From positions 1 through 36,322 of the forward strand of contig LSTF01000034.1 in the NCBI GenBank assembly GCA_001644455.1: a stretch of 36,322 nucleotides of DNA. Reading direction: 5' to 3'. Of the stretch, positions 1 to 7,108 are shown piece by piece (the first letter of the stretch is position 1; each line of letters begins with the position of its first letter). Below the pieces are notes generated by a model. The model searched no databases and was not told where the DNA came from. It worked only from the letters and a program-made list of their open reading frames with translations. The translations under genes were made by a program, and so were the position numbers. This DNA comes from Betaproteobacteria bacterium SCGC AG-212-J23 (lineage in GTDB: Bacteria; Pseudomonadota; Gammaproteobacteria; Burkholderiales; SG8-39).

Positions 1-1
1 G

Positions 2-484
2 GTGTACGTGGACGGCAAGGAATACCGCTGGGAGGAATGGAAAAAGGTCCGCGACACGTATCAGCCTGAAGCGCCAGCGCCGACAGCCCCTCAGGCTGCG
101 GCACTAGGGCCACGCGCGGCCTCCTGCGTCAGTAGCATCTACTACGACGAATTCCCAAGCGACGACGAGCGCTTCAGGTGCAGTGCCGGTCTCGGCGCGC
201 TGACCCGGGACGAGATCTTGAAGAGCGGCTGGAAGATCGATCTGATCGAGAAGATTCCATCGCCCGCCAGCAGCCCGCAGCAGTCGCCTCGCGGTCTGCC
301 GCTGTCGCTGTACAAGCTCGTGATCTCGCGCGCTGCCGCCGCCTCGCCCGTCGTGCCCGTGCCGCAGCGCGCGGAATCCGCGACTGCGCGCAGGGCGTTG
401 AGGCGGGAGGATTCACTGTGCATGGACGACTGCCTCGGCGCCGGCGGATTGCGTAGCTTCTGCCAGGAGCGGTGCACCAACTAG
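2..484 (+). CDS. hypothetical Cys-rich protein (5' end possibly outside window)
   Basis: I do not recognise this protein. The frame is open from the left edge, and the GTG at base 2 could be an internal codon, so the gene may begin upstream of the window. The visible 160 residues have a charged, Trp-rich start (YVDGKEYRWEEW), a long Ala/Pro-rich middle, and a Cys-rich end. The last 19 residues carry a C-x3-C, nine residues, then another C-x3-C, close to the stop. Such paired C-x3-C motifs can form two disulfides in exported proteins, but no signal peptide is visible here. There is no partner gene close downstream. That it is a gene is moderately supported by its uninterrupted frame; its function is unknown. 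Confidence 0.5.
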   Translation: MYVDGKEYRWEEWKKVRDTYQPEAPAPTAPQAAALGPRAASCVSSIYYDEFPSDDERFRCSAGLGALTRDEILKSGWKIDLIEKIPSPASSPQQSPRGLPLSLYKLVISRAAAASPVVPVPQRAESATARRALRREDSLCMDDCLGAGGLRSFCQERCTN

Positions 485-506
485 CTTACCTCGGGTCGAT
501 CCGCGC

Positions 507-549
507 ACTTGGTGAGTAACTTGGTCAATGCGTTAGCTGGTCACCAAGT
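507..549. repeat. 9-base inverted repeat with a third half-site
   Basis: ACTTGGTGA at 507-515 is the exact reverse complement of TCACCAAGT at 541-549. A near copy of the left arm, ACTTGGTCA, lies between them at 519-527. The first arm begins 22 bases after the stop of the left-edge gene. It could fold as a hairpin with a 25-base loop in RNA, or be a multi-site operator in DNA. There is no T-tract behind it, so a simple intrinsic terminator is unlikely. Confidence 0.45.
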
Positions 550-741
550 CGTCGGCCACTGATTTCACATCCTTAAGGCTGACGATTCGCGATTCCCGGG
601 ACGTCGCGGCGGACTGACCCTACGCCACGCCAATGCATCCACCGGATTTCTTGCCCCATATCTGCCCACTAGTAGCGCTCGGTGGTACGCAACTGTGCAG
701 AGGGCAACGGACGGTCGCCCCTAATTTAAGGACATTGGTAG

Positions 742-767
742 AGGGGCGATAAACCCCTTTTTCTTTT
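742..767 (+). terminator. short GC hairpin plus T-tract in leader of PhyH-type gene
   Basis: AGGGG (742-746), a seven-base loop, and CCCCT (754-758) form a five-pair stem followed by a run of T broken by one C (758-767). The form is that of a small intrinsic terminator or attenuator. It sits only 25 bases upstream of the dioxygenase start at 793, so it may end upstream transcription or act in the leader. The stem is short, so this is tentative. Confidence 0.35.
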
Positions 768-792
768 GCCCCGAATTTGCGAGGATGTTTCC

Positions 793-1620
793 ATGCCGCT
801 CTCGGCCGAACAGGTCGCACAGTACCGCCGCGACGGCTATGTTTGCCCGGTGCCCGTCATGCCCGCCGCGGAGGCCTTGGGGCTACGCAAGCAGCTCGAG
901 GCCTATGAGGCGACACAGGGCGGACAACTCCAGGCGGTGCAGCGAAGCCGCGCTTTCCTGCTCTTCAAGTGGCTGGATGACCTGATCCGCGACCCGCGCG
1001 TGCTCGACCCCGTCGAGCAGCTCATCGGGCCGGACATCCTGTGCTGGAGCACGATCTTCTGGATCAAGGACGCGGGCTCGAAGAGCTTCGTGTCCTGGCA
1101 TCAGGACAACACCTACTGGGGCCTCTCTTCTCGCAACGTGGTCACCGCGTGGTTCGCGATTTCCAGCGCGAGCGTCGAGGCGGGATGCATGAATGTGCTG
1201 CCGGGATCGCACCTCGGCAGCGCGCTGGAACACGAAGACACCTATCACGAGCACAACATGCTCACGCGCGGCCAGGCGATCAAGGCGATCGACGAGTCGC
1301 GGTCCGTCAGCATGCCGCTCGAGGCCGGCGAGATGTCGATTCACAACTACTGCCTGGCGCACGGCTCGGGGCCGAACCTGTCGGGTGACCGGCGCATCGG
1401 CGTGTCGATGCACTTCATGCCGCCGCAGACCAGGCAGGTCGTGGGGAGCTGGGATTGCGCGGCGCTGGTGCGCGGTGAGGATCGGTACCGCAACTTCGTG
1501 CCGACGCCGGTGCCGGCGAAGGACTTCGATCCGGTTGCGGTAGCGTTCCACGCGCAGGCGGCAAAAGCGATGCGCGATGTCCTGTATGCAGGGGCCGAGA
1601 AGAAACTGCAGCGGCTCTGA
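793..1620 (+). CDS. phytanoyl-CoA dioxygenase (PhyH) family protein
   Basis: Fe(II)/2-oxoglutarate-dependent oxygenase of the PhyH family, 275 residues. The iron facial triad is readable: His103 and Asp105 in WHQDNTYWG and the distal His190 in LAHGSGPN, with an Arg-rich GDRRIGV segment downstream that would bind 2-oxoglutarate. Because Asp105 is kept, hydroxylation is more likely than halogenation: SyrB2-type halogenases replace this Asp. The sequence resembles bacterial PhyH proteins of unknown substrate. The ATG at 793 is chosen because a GAGGAT ribosome binding site lies six bases upstream. An in-frame TTG at 766 falls in the leader T-tract and is less likely. It has no same-strand operon partner; its 3' neighbour is a minus-strand lipoprotein gene. 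Substrate and pathway are unknown. Confidence 0.88.
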   Translation: MPLSAEQVAQYRRDGYVCPVPVMPAAEALGLRKQLEAYEATQGGQLQAVQRSRAFLLFKWLDDLIRDPRVLDPVEQLIGPDILCWSTIFWIKDAGSKSFVSWHQDNTYWGLSSRNVVTAWFAISSASVEAGCMNVLPGSHLGSALEHEDTYHEHNMLTRGQAIKAIDESRSVSMPLEAGEMSIHNYCLAHGSGPNLSGDRRIGVSMHFMPPQTRQVVGSWDCAALVRGEDRYRNFVPTPVPAKDFDPVAVAFHAQAAKAMRDVLYAGAEKKLQRL

Positions 1621-1630
1621 CGGAGGGCGG

Positions 1631-1879
1631 TTACATTCTCCCGCCGGTGTTCCACTCGCCGTAGCCGATGCGCCAGCCCTCCATGTATTCGGCCACCGGC
1701 GCCTGAAGGCCGTACGCCGCGCACTGCCGCGCGTACTGATCGACGGCAGGCTGGATGGTGTAGACCCTGGCGTCGATTCGGCCTCGCTCGTACCAGTTGG
1801 TGTCGCGGCACTCCGACTCGGTCATGGGCGCCGCCGCGCAGCCCGCGAGCGCGATGCAGGAAAACAGAATCAATCTCAT
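1631..1879 (-). CDS. small DUF2799-like lipoprotein
   Basis: An 82-residue lipoprotein. A hydrophobic signal peptide ends in the lipobox LAGC, with Cys14 as the predicted lipidation site. The mature part has the W-x-x-R-G-x-x-D-A pattern, spaced cysteines and the Y-x-x-G-W-x-x-G motif near the C-terminus that I associate with DUF2799. The ATG at 1879 is preferred over the longer frame because a strong AGGGAGG ribosome binding site precedes it and the signal peptide starts there. It is the last gene of a minus-strand run of ModA-like binding protein, 68-residue protein and this gene, with a short gap before it. Location in the outer or inner membrane cannot be decided. The family has no known biochemical role. 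Confidence 0.75.
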   Translation of the reverse strand: MRLILFSCIALAGCAAAPMTESECRDTNWYERGRIDARVYTIQPAVDQYARQCAAYGLQAPVAEYMEGWRIGYGEWNTGGRM

Positions 1880-1925
1880 GGAGCCTCCCTCCATGGAACA
1901 GCGGCCCGCGCGAGATATTCCGCGA

Positions 1926-2132
1926 CTAGCGCCCTCTTGCGGTTCCGGCTCGCTTCTCCCCATCGCGCTTCTTGGCGAGGTCGGTAACCCGTTTCAGCTC
2001 GTTGTCCCGGGCGTCCTGCCGCGCCTTCACCTCCAGCGCCTTTTCCGCCTCGGTCGGCGGTTCCCAGTCGAGAAACTTCGGCCGCAGGTTCCGGAAGAAA
2101 TCGCTGGAAGACTCCTTTTTCTTTTGCGTCAT
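1926..2132 (-). CDS. small charged hypothetical protein
   Basis: A 68-residue, very hydrophilic protein with no signal peptide or membrane segment. It begins MTQKKKESSSDFFRNLRP and continues as a Lys/Arg/Glu-rich stretch likely to form a helix or short coiled coil (roughly residues 28-60). The start codon overlaps the stop of the upstream ModA-like gene by four bases (ATGA on the minus strand), which supports coupled translation and argues that it is a real gene. I do not recognise a family. A cytoplasmic location is likely from its composition. Confidence 0.6.
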   Translation of the reverse strand: MTQKKKESSSDFFRNLRPKFLDWEPPTEAEKALEVKARQDARDNELKRVTDLAKKRDGEKRAGTARGR

Positions 2133-2875
2133 TTCGCCCCCTCGAGGCCGTGCTTGCGGATCACCGGCGCGGCAGAAGGCGCGGTGATGAATTTGACGAG
2201 CGCTTTCGCCGCGTCCGCCTGCTTCGCGCCGGCGTGGATGCCGGTCGAGAACATGGTCATGCGCTGCAGGTTGCCGGGCAGCGGGCCGACATAGTCGATG
2301 CCCTGGAAATGCACCAGCTCGCTGATCTGCTGGAAGCCGATTTCGGTGTCGCCGTTGGCGATCAGCGTGCCGACGAACAAGCCCGAGGGCGTCTGCTTCA
2401 GCTTGGGCTTCACCTGCTCGGCGATGCCCATCTTCTCGAACACGCTCAGCATGTAGAGCCCGCTCGGGCCGGTGGAGTAGCCGATCGATTTCGCCGCGAG
2501 CAAGGTTCGCTTGAAGGCCTCCGGCGAGCCGATGTCCGGTTTCGCCGCGCCCTTGCGCACCGCGAGCCCGGTGCCCGACTGAGCGAAGTCGATACGGCTG
2601 CCGGCGACAGCCTTGCCGAGTTGGATCTGCTCGTCGATCGCCGGGGCGGCCATGATGATGAGGTCATAGGGCTCGCCGCTCGCGAGGCGCTTCTGTACGT
2701 TGAGCGTGCCGGTGAAGACCGTCGTCACCTTGTGGCCTGACGCCTTCTCGAACTGCGCCACCAGCTCCGTGTAGGCTTCCTGGGTCGCCTGGGTGGAGAT
2801 GACGTTGATCTCCACGGCGCTGGCCAGCCCGGGCAGCAGGAGGATGGCGGCGAGCGGGATCCAGGGGAGTTTCAT
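2129..2875 (-). CDS. ModA-like periplasmic substrate-binding protein
   Basis: A 248-residue type II periplasmic binding protein of the molybdate-binding (ModA-like) group. A signal peptide (about residues 1-20, ending LASA) precedes a mature protein beginning with a beta strand and a TQATQEAYTELVAQFEKAS segment typical of the family. DLIIMAAPAIDEQ and the GPSGLY region match the usual hinge and ligand-loop areas. The ATG at 2875 is chosen because it starts the signal peptide; the frame extends further upstream without signal character. No modB or modC permease or ATPase is present nearby, so it is an orphan binding protein and the ligand may not be molybdate. It leads a three-gene minus-strand unit and is divergent from the metallo-beta-lactamase-fold gene. 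Confidence 0.8.
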   Translation of the reverse strand: MKLPWIPLAAILLLPGLASAVEINVISTQATQEAYTELVAQFEKASGHKVTTVFTGTLNVQKRLASGEPYDLIIMAAPAIDEQIQLGKAVAGSRIDFAQSGTGLAVRKGAAKPDIGSPEAFKRTLLAAKSIGYSTGPSGLYMLSVFEKMGIAEQVKPKLKQTPSGLFVGTLIANGDTEIGFQQISELVHFQGIDYVGPLPGNLQRMTMFSTGIHAGAKQADAAKALVKFITAPSAAPVIRKHGLEGAK

Positions 2876-2903
2876 AGTGTTGCAGTCTACATTGACCGGA
2901 CCC

Positions 2904-2919
2904 GGGGCAACGGGGCAAC
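2904..2919. repeat. perfect tandem 8-mer in a divergent intergenic region
   Basis: GGGGCAAC occurs twice head to tail in the 73 bases between the divergent ModA-like and metallo-beta-lactamase-fold genes. Tandem sites spaced at 8 bases in a shared promoter region could bind a regulator, but no promoter elements stand out clearly and chance is possible in such GC-rich DNA. Confidence 0.3.
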
Positions 2920-2948
2920 ATCCGCTCCTCAATTCCCCAGGAGGAGTG

Positions 2949-3746
2949 ATGCTGAGAATCCTTGTTCTATCGATTGCCGGCTTCTGCGCGGGCGCGCTAG
3001 CTCAGGCGCCAGCAGAAGTGACGCTGACGCGCCTCGACTGCGGCAACGGCTTCAACGATTCACGCCGCTTTACCGACACCTACGCGTACACCGATCCGAA
3101 AGTCCCCTTCACCTTCAGCTGCTATGTGATCAAGCATGGCTCCGAGTACATGGTGTGGGACACGGGATACCTGCCGGGCTCGACGCCCAACGCCACGAAC
3201 AAGCCGCTGGCCGATCTGCTGAAGCAGATCAACGTCCAGCCCGACCAGGTGAAATACGTCGGCATCAGCCACTTCCATGCCGACCACACCGGCCAGCTCG
3301 CACCGTTCACGAACGCGACGCTGCTGATCGGCAAGGGCGACTGGGACGGCGTCAACGCGCAACCGCCGATGGGCGGCGCGAACGTCGCCGGCTTCAAAGA
3401 ATGGATCGGCGAGAAGCGCAAGGTCGAGGCGCAGAGCGCGGACAAGGACGTGTTCGGCGATGGCAGCGTCGTCATGTTCCGCACGCCCGGCCACACGCCC
3501 GGCCACTCGAGCCTGCTGGTGAGGCTCAAGGACAAGGGGCCGGTGATCCTGGTCGGCGACGCCGTGCACATGCACGAGAACTACGATCACGACGGTGTGC
3601 CCGGCTTCAACTACGACCGCGCCCAGACCCTCGCCTCGATCCAGCGCATCAAGCAGATGCAGAAGAACCTGAAGGCGACGGTCATCATCCAGCACGACCC
3701 GCGCGACATCGGCAAGCTGCCGGCGTTCCCGGCCGCGGCGAAGTAG
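2949..3746 (+). CDS. exported metallo-beta-lactamase-fold hydrolase, AHL-lactonase-like
   Basis: A 265-residue metallo-beta-lactamase-fold hydrolase. A signal peptide (about residues 1-19, ending ALAQ) predicts periplasmic export. The dinuclear metal site is complete: His108-x-His110-x-Asp112-His113 in SHFHADHTGQ, His182 in TPGHTPGH, Asp204 in LVGDAVH and His249 in IIQHDPRD. Length and the HFHADH/VGDAVH context resemble proteins annotated as N-acyl homoserine lactonase family, of which AiiA is the cytoplasmic type enzyme. The start is fixed by an AGGAGG ribosome binding site just before the ATG. It stands alone on this strand, 26 bases from the converging transglycosylase. Lactonase activity is inference; other lactones or esters are possible. 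Confidence 0.85.
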   Translation: MLRILVLSIAGFCAGALAQAPAEVTLTRLDCGNGFNDSRRFTDTYAYTDPKVPFTFSCYVIKHGSEYMVWDTGYLPGSTPNATNKPLADLLKQINVQPDQVKYVGISHFHADHTGQLAPFTNATLLIGKGDWDGVNAQPPMGGANVAGFKEWIGEKRKVEAQSADKDVFGDGSVVMFRTPGHTPGHSSLLVRLKDKGPVILVGDAVHMHENYDHDGVPGFNYDRAQTLASIQRIKQMQKNLKATVIIQHDPRDIGKLPAFPAAAK

Positions 3747-3772
3747 CCGGCCGGTTCAGCGCCGGGCCCGGG

Positions 3773-5527
3773 TCACTGCGAAGCGGAGACGCTCGTTACG
3801 CCGCAGCTCTTCAGGTCGGCCTGGGCGCCGGCGGCGATTCCCTGGTACAGGCCCCAGAGCTGGTTATCGACGCGTTGTTCCCTCGGATGCGGCGGCTTCT
3901 TGAGGAAGCGCCCGACCGCGCGCGGCCCGGCGTTGTAGACCGCGTAGGTTGCGCGCGGCGCGAGTGACGGATCGCCGTTCTTCTCCGCATACGGGATGGC
4001 GTAGTCCTTCATGTAGCGCATCAGGATTTGCGCGCCGGCGCGCGCGTTGTACGCCGTATCCCAGCGCAAGCGCTGCACGTCGTAGAAGCCGCGCCAGACG
4101 ATCTGGTTGATCTGCATGATGCCGATGCTGCCCGACTGCGAGCGCAGGTAGAACGGCTTGCCGGCCTTCACCACGTACTGCCGCCAGCAGCTTTCGATCA
4201 GCGCGGTCGTAGGCACCATGCTCCGGTACATCGTGTCGTACGGCGCGGGGAGAGCGGCACGCTCCAGCTCCGCGGCGGCGGCCTTCAGCAGGACCTGATG
4301 GACGCGCGGCTCGTACAGGGCGAGCTCGTCGCGAGTCGGAATCCAGCGATCGAGCGAGCGCTCGGCGGCATGGGCGGCGCGGATGAAGTAGTCGAGCCAG
4401 CTCGTCTCCACCGGCACATCGACGGACTTCGGCGGCTCCTGCACGTCGAAGAGTCGCTCGAGCTCGGGGTCGACCGACAAGTCGTAGGTGAGCGGGTCGC
4501 CCGTCGCGCCGGGCGCGAGGCTGCGCGCGAGCTGGCGCAGGCCGTCGGCGCTGACCGTGGCGCCGAGTCCGGGCGCGGCGCGATCGAGCGCCACCAGCGC
4601 GTCGCCTGCGTCGATGAACAGCGAATAGCGCGAGTCGCCGAGGATCGTGCGCAGATCTCCCCAGGCCTCGAAGAAGAGCCCGCGCACCGGATCGCCGGTC
4701 GCCGGCTCATCGCCGGAAAGGATGGCGGCCAGGCGGTAGCGGCTGTCGAGGAGCAGGGTGAACAGGCGCTGGCGCAGCTCGGGGTTGTCGTTGTCGCGCG
4801 CGACCTGCTTGATGACGAAGGCGAGGAACGCGTCCCAGGGCTGCAGCGCCTTGTCGAGCGCATCGAGCTCCGCCTCGGTGAGCGGCGCGGCGGACGGGGA
4901 AGGGGCTGTCGCGCCCGAAGCCGTGGAGGCGAGCCACGCGTCCGGGAAGTCGATGGCGATCGGCACGACGATGTGGGTTGCCTCGATACGCGGCTGGAGG
5001 AACTGCACGTCTCCCAGGCCGGGGGCGGCGCTGCGCAATACCGAAAGCAGGGCGCCGCGCGGAGCGCCGAGGTCGTAGCTGAAGCTCTCCAAGCGCGGAT
5101 GCACTTGCTCCCGGGCGAGCTTCCAGACGAGCGGCACGCCCCTGCGACCGCGCGAATCGACCAGGTGCGACTCGACGATGTGCAGCCGCAAGCGTCCAGT
5201 CTCGTCGATTCGCGGCGTGAGGCGCGCGTGCAGCGTGCCTTGCCAGTCGGCGGCGTTCTGGCAGCGGCCGAAGAGCTCGACGCCGAGTGCCGCCGACCCC
5301 GGCGTCGCGAGGCGAAGCTCGCCCTCGGCGGCGCCCAGCGCCGGCGCGTCGAGGTTGAGGAAGCGGCAGGGGCCTTCGCGGTATACCGCGTTCGGCGACG
5401 CGGGCAGTTGCGCGGCTAGCGCCTTCTGCACGACCTCGAGCGGCACGCGTAGCGGAATCTCCAGGCGGCCGGCCCAGGCGGCAGGCGTCACAAAGAGGAG
5501 GCAGAGCAGGAGACGGAGTGCGGACAT
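3773..5527 (-). CDS. lytic transglycosylase with a large N-terminal region
   Basis: A 584-residue exported protein with a C-terminal SLT (lysozyme-like) domain that would cleave the MurNAc-GlcNAc bond of peptidoglycan in the periplasm. The signal peptide is at residues 1-19. The catalytic Glu is about residue 445 in TTALIESCWRQ, followed by SGSIGIMQIN and AVYNAGPRAVGRFL, the usual SLT motifs. The roughly 420-residue N-terminal region is unassigned; part of it looks alpha-helical. The ATG at 5527 is preferred over one at 5566, because the latter lies inside the perfect hairpin at 5561-5597 and would add a hydrophilic stretch before the signal peptide. It follows the beta-barrel gene on the same strand, and the hairpin probably separates them. 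An in-frame extension over the beta-barrel gene is a shadow. Confidence 0.85.
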   Translation of the reverse strand: MSALRLLLCLLFVTPAAWAGRLEIPLRVPLEVVQKALAAQLPASPNAVYREGPCRFLNLDAPALGAAEGELRLATPGSAALGVELFGRCQNAADWQGTLHARLTPRIDETGRLRLHIVESHLVDSRGRRGVPLVWKLAREQVHPRLESFSYDLGAPRGALLSVLRSAAPGLGDVQFLQPRIEATHIVVPIAIDFPDAWLASTASGATAPSPSAAPLTEAELDALDKALQPWDAFLAFVIKQVARDNDNPELRQRLFTLLLDSRYRLAAILSGDEPATGDPVRGLFFEAWGDLRTILGDSRYSLFIDAGDALVALDRAAPGLGATVSADGLRQLARSLAPGATGDPLTYDLSVDPELERLFDVQEPPKSVDVPVETSWLDYFIRAAHAAERSLDRWIPTRDELALYEPRVHQVLLKAAAAELERAALPAPYDTMYRSMVPTTALIESCWRQYVVKAGKPFYLRSQSGSIGIMQINQIVWRGFYDVQRLRWDTAYNARAGAQILMRYMKDYAIPYAEKNGDPSLAPRATYAVYNAGPRAVGRFLKKPPHPREQRVDNQLWGLYQGIAAGAQADLKSCGVTSVSASQ

Positions 5528-5560
5528 GCGTACCGTAGTACGCAGCGATTCGTGTGAAAC

Positions 5561-5597
5561 GTCCATCCGTCCGCGTAGGCATGGCGGACGGATGGAC
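5561..5597 (-). terminator. perfect 14-bp hairpin after the beta-barrel gene
   Basis: GTCCATCCGTCCGC (5561-5574), a nine-base loop and its exact reverse complement (5584-5597) form an unbroken 14-pair stem, starting seven bases beyond the stop of the minus-strand beta-barrel gene. Only a short GTTT follows on the minus strand, so it may be a weak intrinsic terminator or an mRNA 3'-end stabiliser. It decides the start of the transglycosylase, whose upstream ATG would lie within this stem. Confidence 0.65.
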
Positions 5598-5604
5598 AGG
5601 AACT

Positions 5605-6132
5605 TCAGCGGAAGCGGTAGATCACGCCCAGCGAGGCGACGTCCAGGTCGTTCTTGGCGCCGAAACCGCCGCCGCCGAGATCGGTATAGCGTTGCCACTC
5701 GCCCCGCAGGGCGATGTTGCGGGTGAAGCCGTATTCGACACCGAGGCCGTAGGTGAGATCGGTGTTGTTTTCGTTGAAGCCGCCGCCGTGCGAGCGGCCC
5801 ATGTACCCGCCGAGCTTGCCGTAGGCGGAGAGGCGGTCGAAGAGCGGCACGCGGCCGACACCGACCAGCTCCCAGGCGTTCGAATCGACCGTGACGCCGC
5901 CGATCGTCAGGCGCCCGAGGTCGCGGTAGCCGAATTCGGCGCCGAGCCAGCGGTTCGCCTGATAGCCGCCGAACAGGCTCCAGGAGATTTCGCTGTTGTC
6001 GTTCCTGCCGACCGAGCCGCCGCCGTAGACATGCGGCGTGTCGTCCTCGCGCACGGACTGCGCCGCTGCGGGCAAGGCCAGGGCGATCCCGACGGCGAGC
6101 GCGAGCGGTTTCCAGGCGTTCCTCGAGTGCAT
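5605..6132 (-). CDS. outer-membrane beta-barrel protein (opacity/OmpA-barrel type)
   Basis: A 175-residue small outer-membrane protein. The signal peptide spans about residues 1-25 (ending PAAAQ). The mature protein shows alternating-residue amphipathic strands with Gly and aromatic residues and ends in VASLGVIYRFR, the C-terminal aromatic-containing strand used in outer-membrane barrel assembly. Strands such as WSLFGGYQANRWLGAEFGYRD and YGLGVEYGF are typical of eight-stranded opacity or OmpA-like barrels. A GAGGAG ribosome binding site precedes the ATG. A hairpin follows the stop. It has no same-strand upstream partner and is divergent from the EamA exporter. Function (adhesion, structural or porin) cannot be told from sequence alone. 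Confidence 0.82.
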   Translation of the reverse strand: MHSRNAWKPLALAVGIALALPAAAQSVREDDTPHVYGGGSVGRNDNSEISWSLFGGYQANRWLGAEFGYRDLGRLTIGGVTVDSNAWELVGVGRVPLFDRLSAYGKLGGYMGRSHGGGFNENNTDLTYGLGVEYGFTRNIALRGEWQRYTDLGGGGFGAKNDLDVASLGVIYRFR

Positions 6133-6208
6133 GGGACTTCTCCTCTAGGGGATTGGGGATTTCAGCACCGCATTCGCAGGCAACAAATGTTCCCGATAAG
6201 CTCGCAGG

Positions 6209-7108
6209 GTGAATAGCGCTCGCGCCACCGCCTTCGCGCTCCTCGCGGCGGCCAACCTGATGTGGTCGGGGAACTGGATCCTCGGCCGCGCGCTGCGCGA
6301 GGCGTTCGACCCGATCGCGCTCAACTTCTGGCGCTGGCTGGTCGCGCTCGCGCTGCTCGCGCCCTTCGCGCTGCGCGAAGCGATCGCGAAGCGCGCGCTG
6401 ATCCGCCGCCACGCGGGATTGCTCGCGTTTCTCGCCGTCGCGGGCGTGGTCGCGTTCCAGGGCCTGGTCTACCTCGGCCTGGAGAGCACCACCGCGATCA
6501 ACGCGGTGCTGATCAACGCCTCGGCGCCGGCCTTCATCGTCGTCTGCTCGTGGATCGTCGATCGCGAGCGCGCCGGCTGGCGACAGGTCTGCGGCATGCT
6601 GCTCTCGTTCCTCGGCGTGCTGCTGATCGTCTGCCAGGACGAGCCCGAGCGCCTGCTGCAGCTCGAGTTCCATCGCGGCGACGCCTGGATCCTGCTGGCG
6701 ATGCCGATCTGGGGAATCTATTCGGTGCTGGTGAAGCGCTGTCCGCCGGAGCTGCGCGGCGCGGTGCTCACCTTCGTCCTCGCCGCGATCGGCGTCGCGA
6801 TCCTGCTGCCGCTCTATTTCGCCGTCGCGCCGCGCGGGCCGCTGCGCTGGCCGACTGCGTCAGAGGCGGGTTCGGTGCTCTACGTGGCGATCGCCGCGTC
6901 GGTGCTCGCCTTCCTCTGCTGGAACCGCGGCGTCGCGGTGGTCGGCGCGAACGCGGCCGGATTCACGCTGCCGCTGCTGCCGGCATTCGGCACCGTGCTC
7001 GCGATCCTGGTGCTCGGCGAATCGTTCCGCGGCTTCCACGCCACGGGCTTCGCCACCATCCTGGTCGGCGTGCTGCTTGCGACCTGGCGGCCTACTGCTC
7101 GGCCTTGA
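6209..7108 (+). CDS. EamA/DMT-family transporter
   Basis: A 299-residue inner-membrane protein of the drug/metabolite transporter superfamily. About ten hydrophobic segments are visible in two EamA repeats (roughly residues 6-142 and 158-293). Motifs include NLMWSGNWILGRALR in the first helix, FWRWLVALALL, ALNAV-like TTAINAVLINASAPAF, and GESFRGFHATGFATILVGVLL near the end. Members export amino acids, metabolites or toxic compounds by proton antiport, but the substrate is not predictable. The GTG at 6209 is the start that keeps the complete first helix; the GCAGG just before it is too close to be a good ribosome binding site. The last 17 bases overlap the converging Bug-protein gene. Confidence 0.88.
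   Translation: MNSARATAFALLAAANLMWSGNWILGRALREAFDPIALNFWRWLVALALLAPFALREAIAKRALIRRHAGLLAFLAVAGVVAFQGLVYLGLESTTAINAVLINASAPAFIVVCSWIVDRERAGWRQVCGMLLSFLGVLLIVCQDEPERLLQLEFHRGDAWILLAMPIWGIYSVLVKRCPPELRGAVLTFVLAAIGVAILLPLYFAVAPRGPLRWPTASEAGSVLYVAIAASVLAFLCWNRGVAVVGANAAGFTLPLLPAFGTVLAILVLGESFRGFHATGFATILVGVLLATWRPTARP

Larger units (their letters stand above)
485..792. other. gene-poor stretch with inverted repeats
   Basis: About 300 bases without a convincing gene. The stretch contains a 9-base inverted repeat (507-515 and 541-549) and a short GC hairpin followed by T residues (742-767), listed separately. It is visibly less GC-rich than the flanking coding DNA. A minus-strand open frame at 620-820 lacks family resemblance, a good start or a ribosome binding site. 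The end of the stretch is the leader of the PhyH-type gene. I see no tRNA. Confidence 0.6.

Noticed and set aside
575-605. tRNA T-arm-like sequence (GATTCGCGATTCCCGGG)
   Set aside because: No acceptor, anticodon or D-arm could be paired around it; coincidental similarity.
620-820. 66-residue minus-strand frame in the gene-poor region
   Set aside because: No ribosome binding site, no known motif, and it overlaps the leader of the PhyH-type gene.
3773-6673. 966-residue open frame on the minus strand
   Set aside because: Only its C-terminal 584 residues are the transglycosylase. The rest runs over the beta-barrel and EamA genes in a wrong frame with low-complexity Arg/Ala content.
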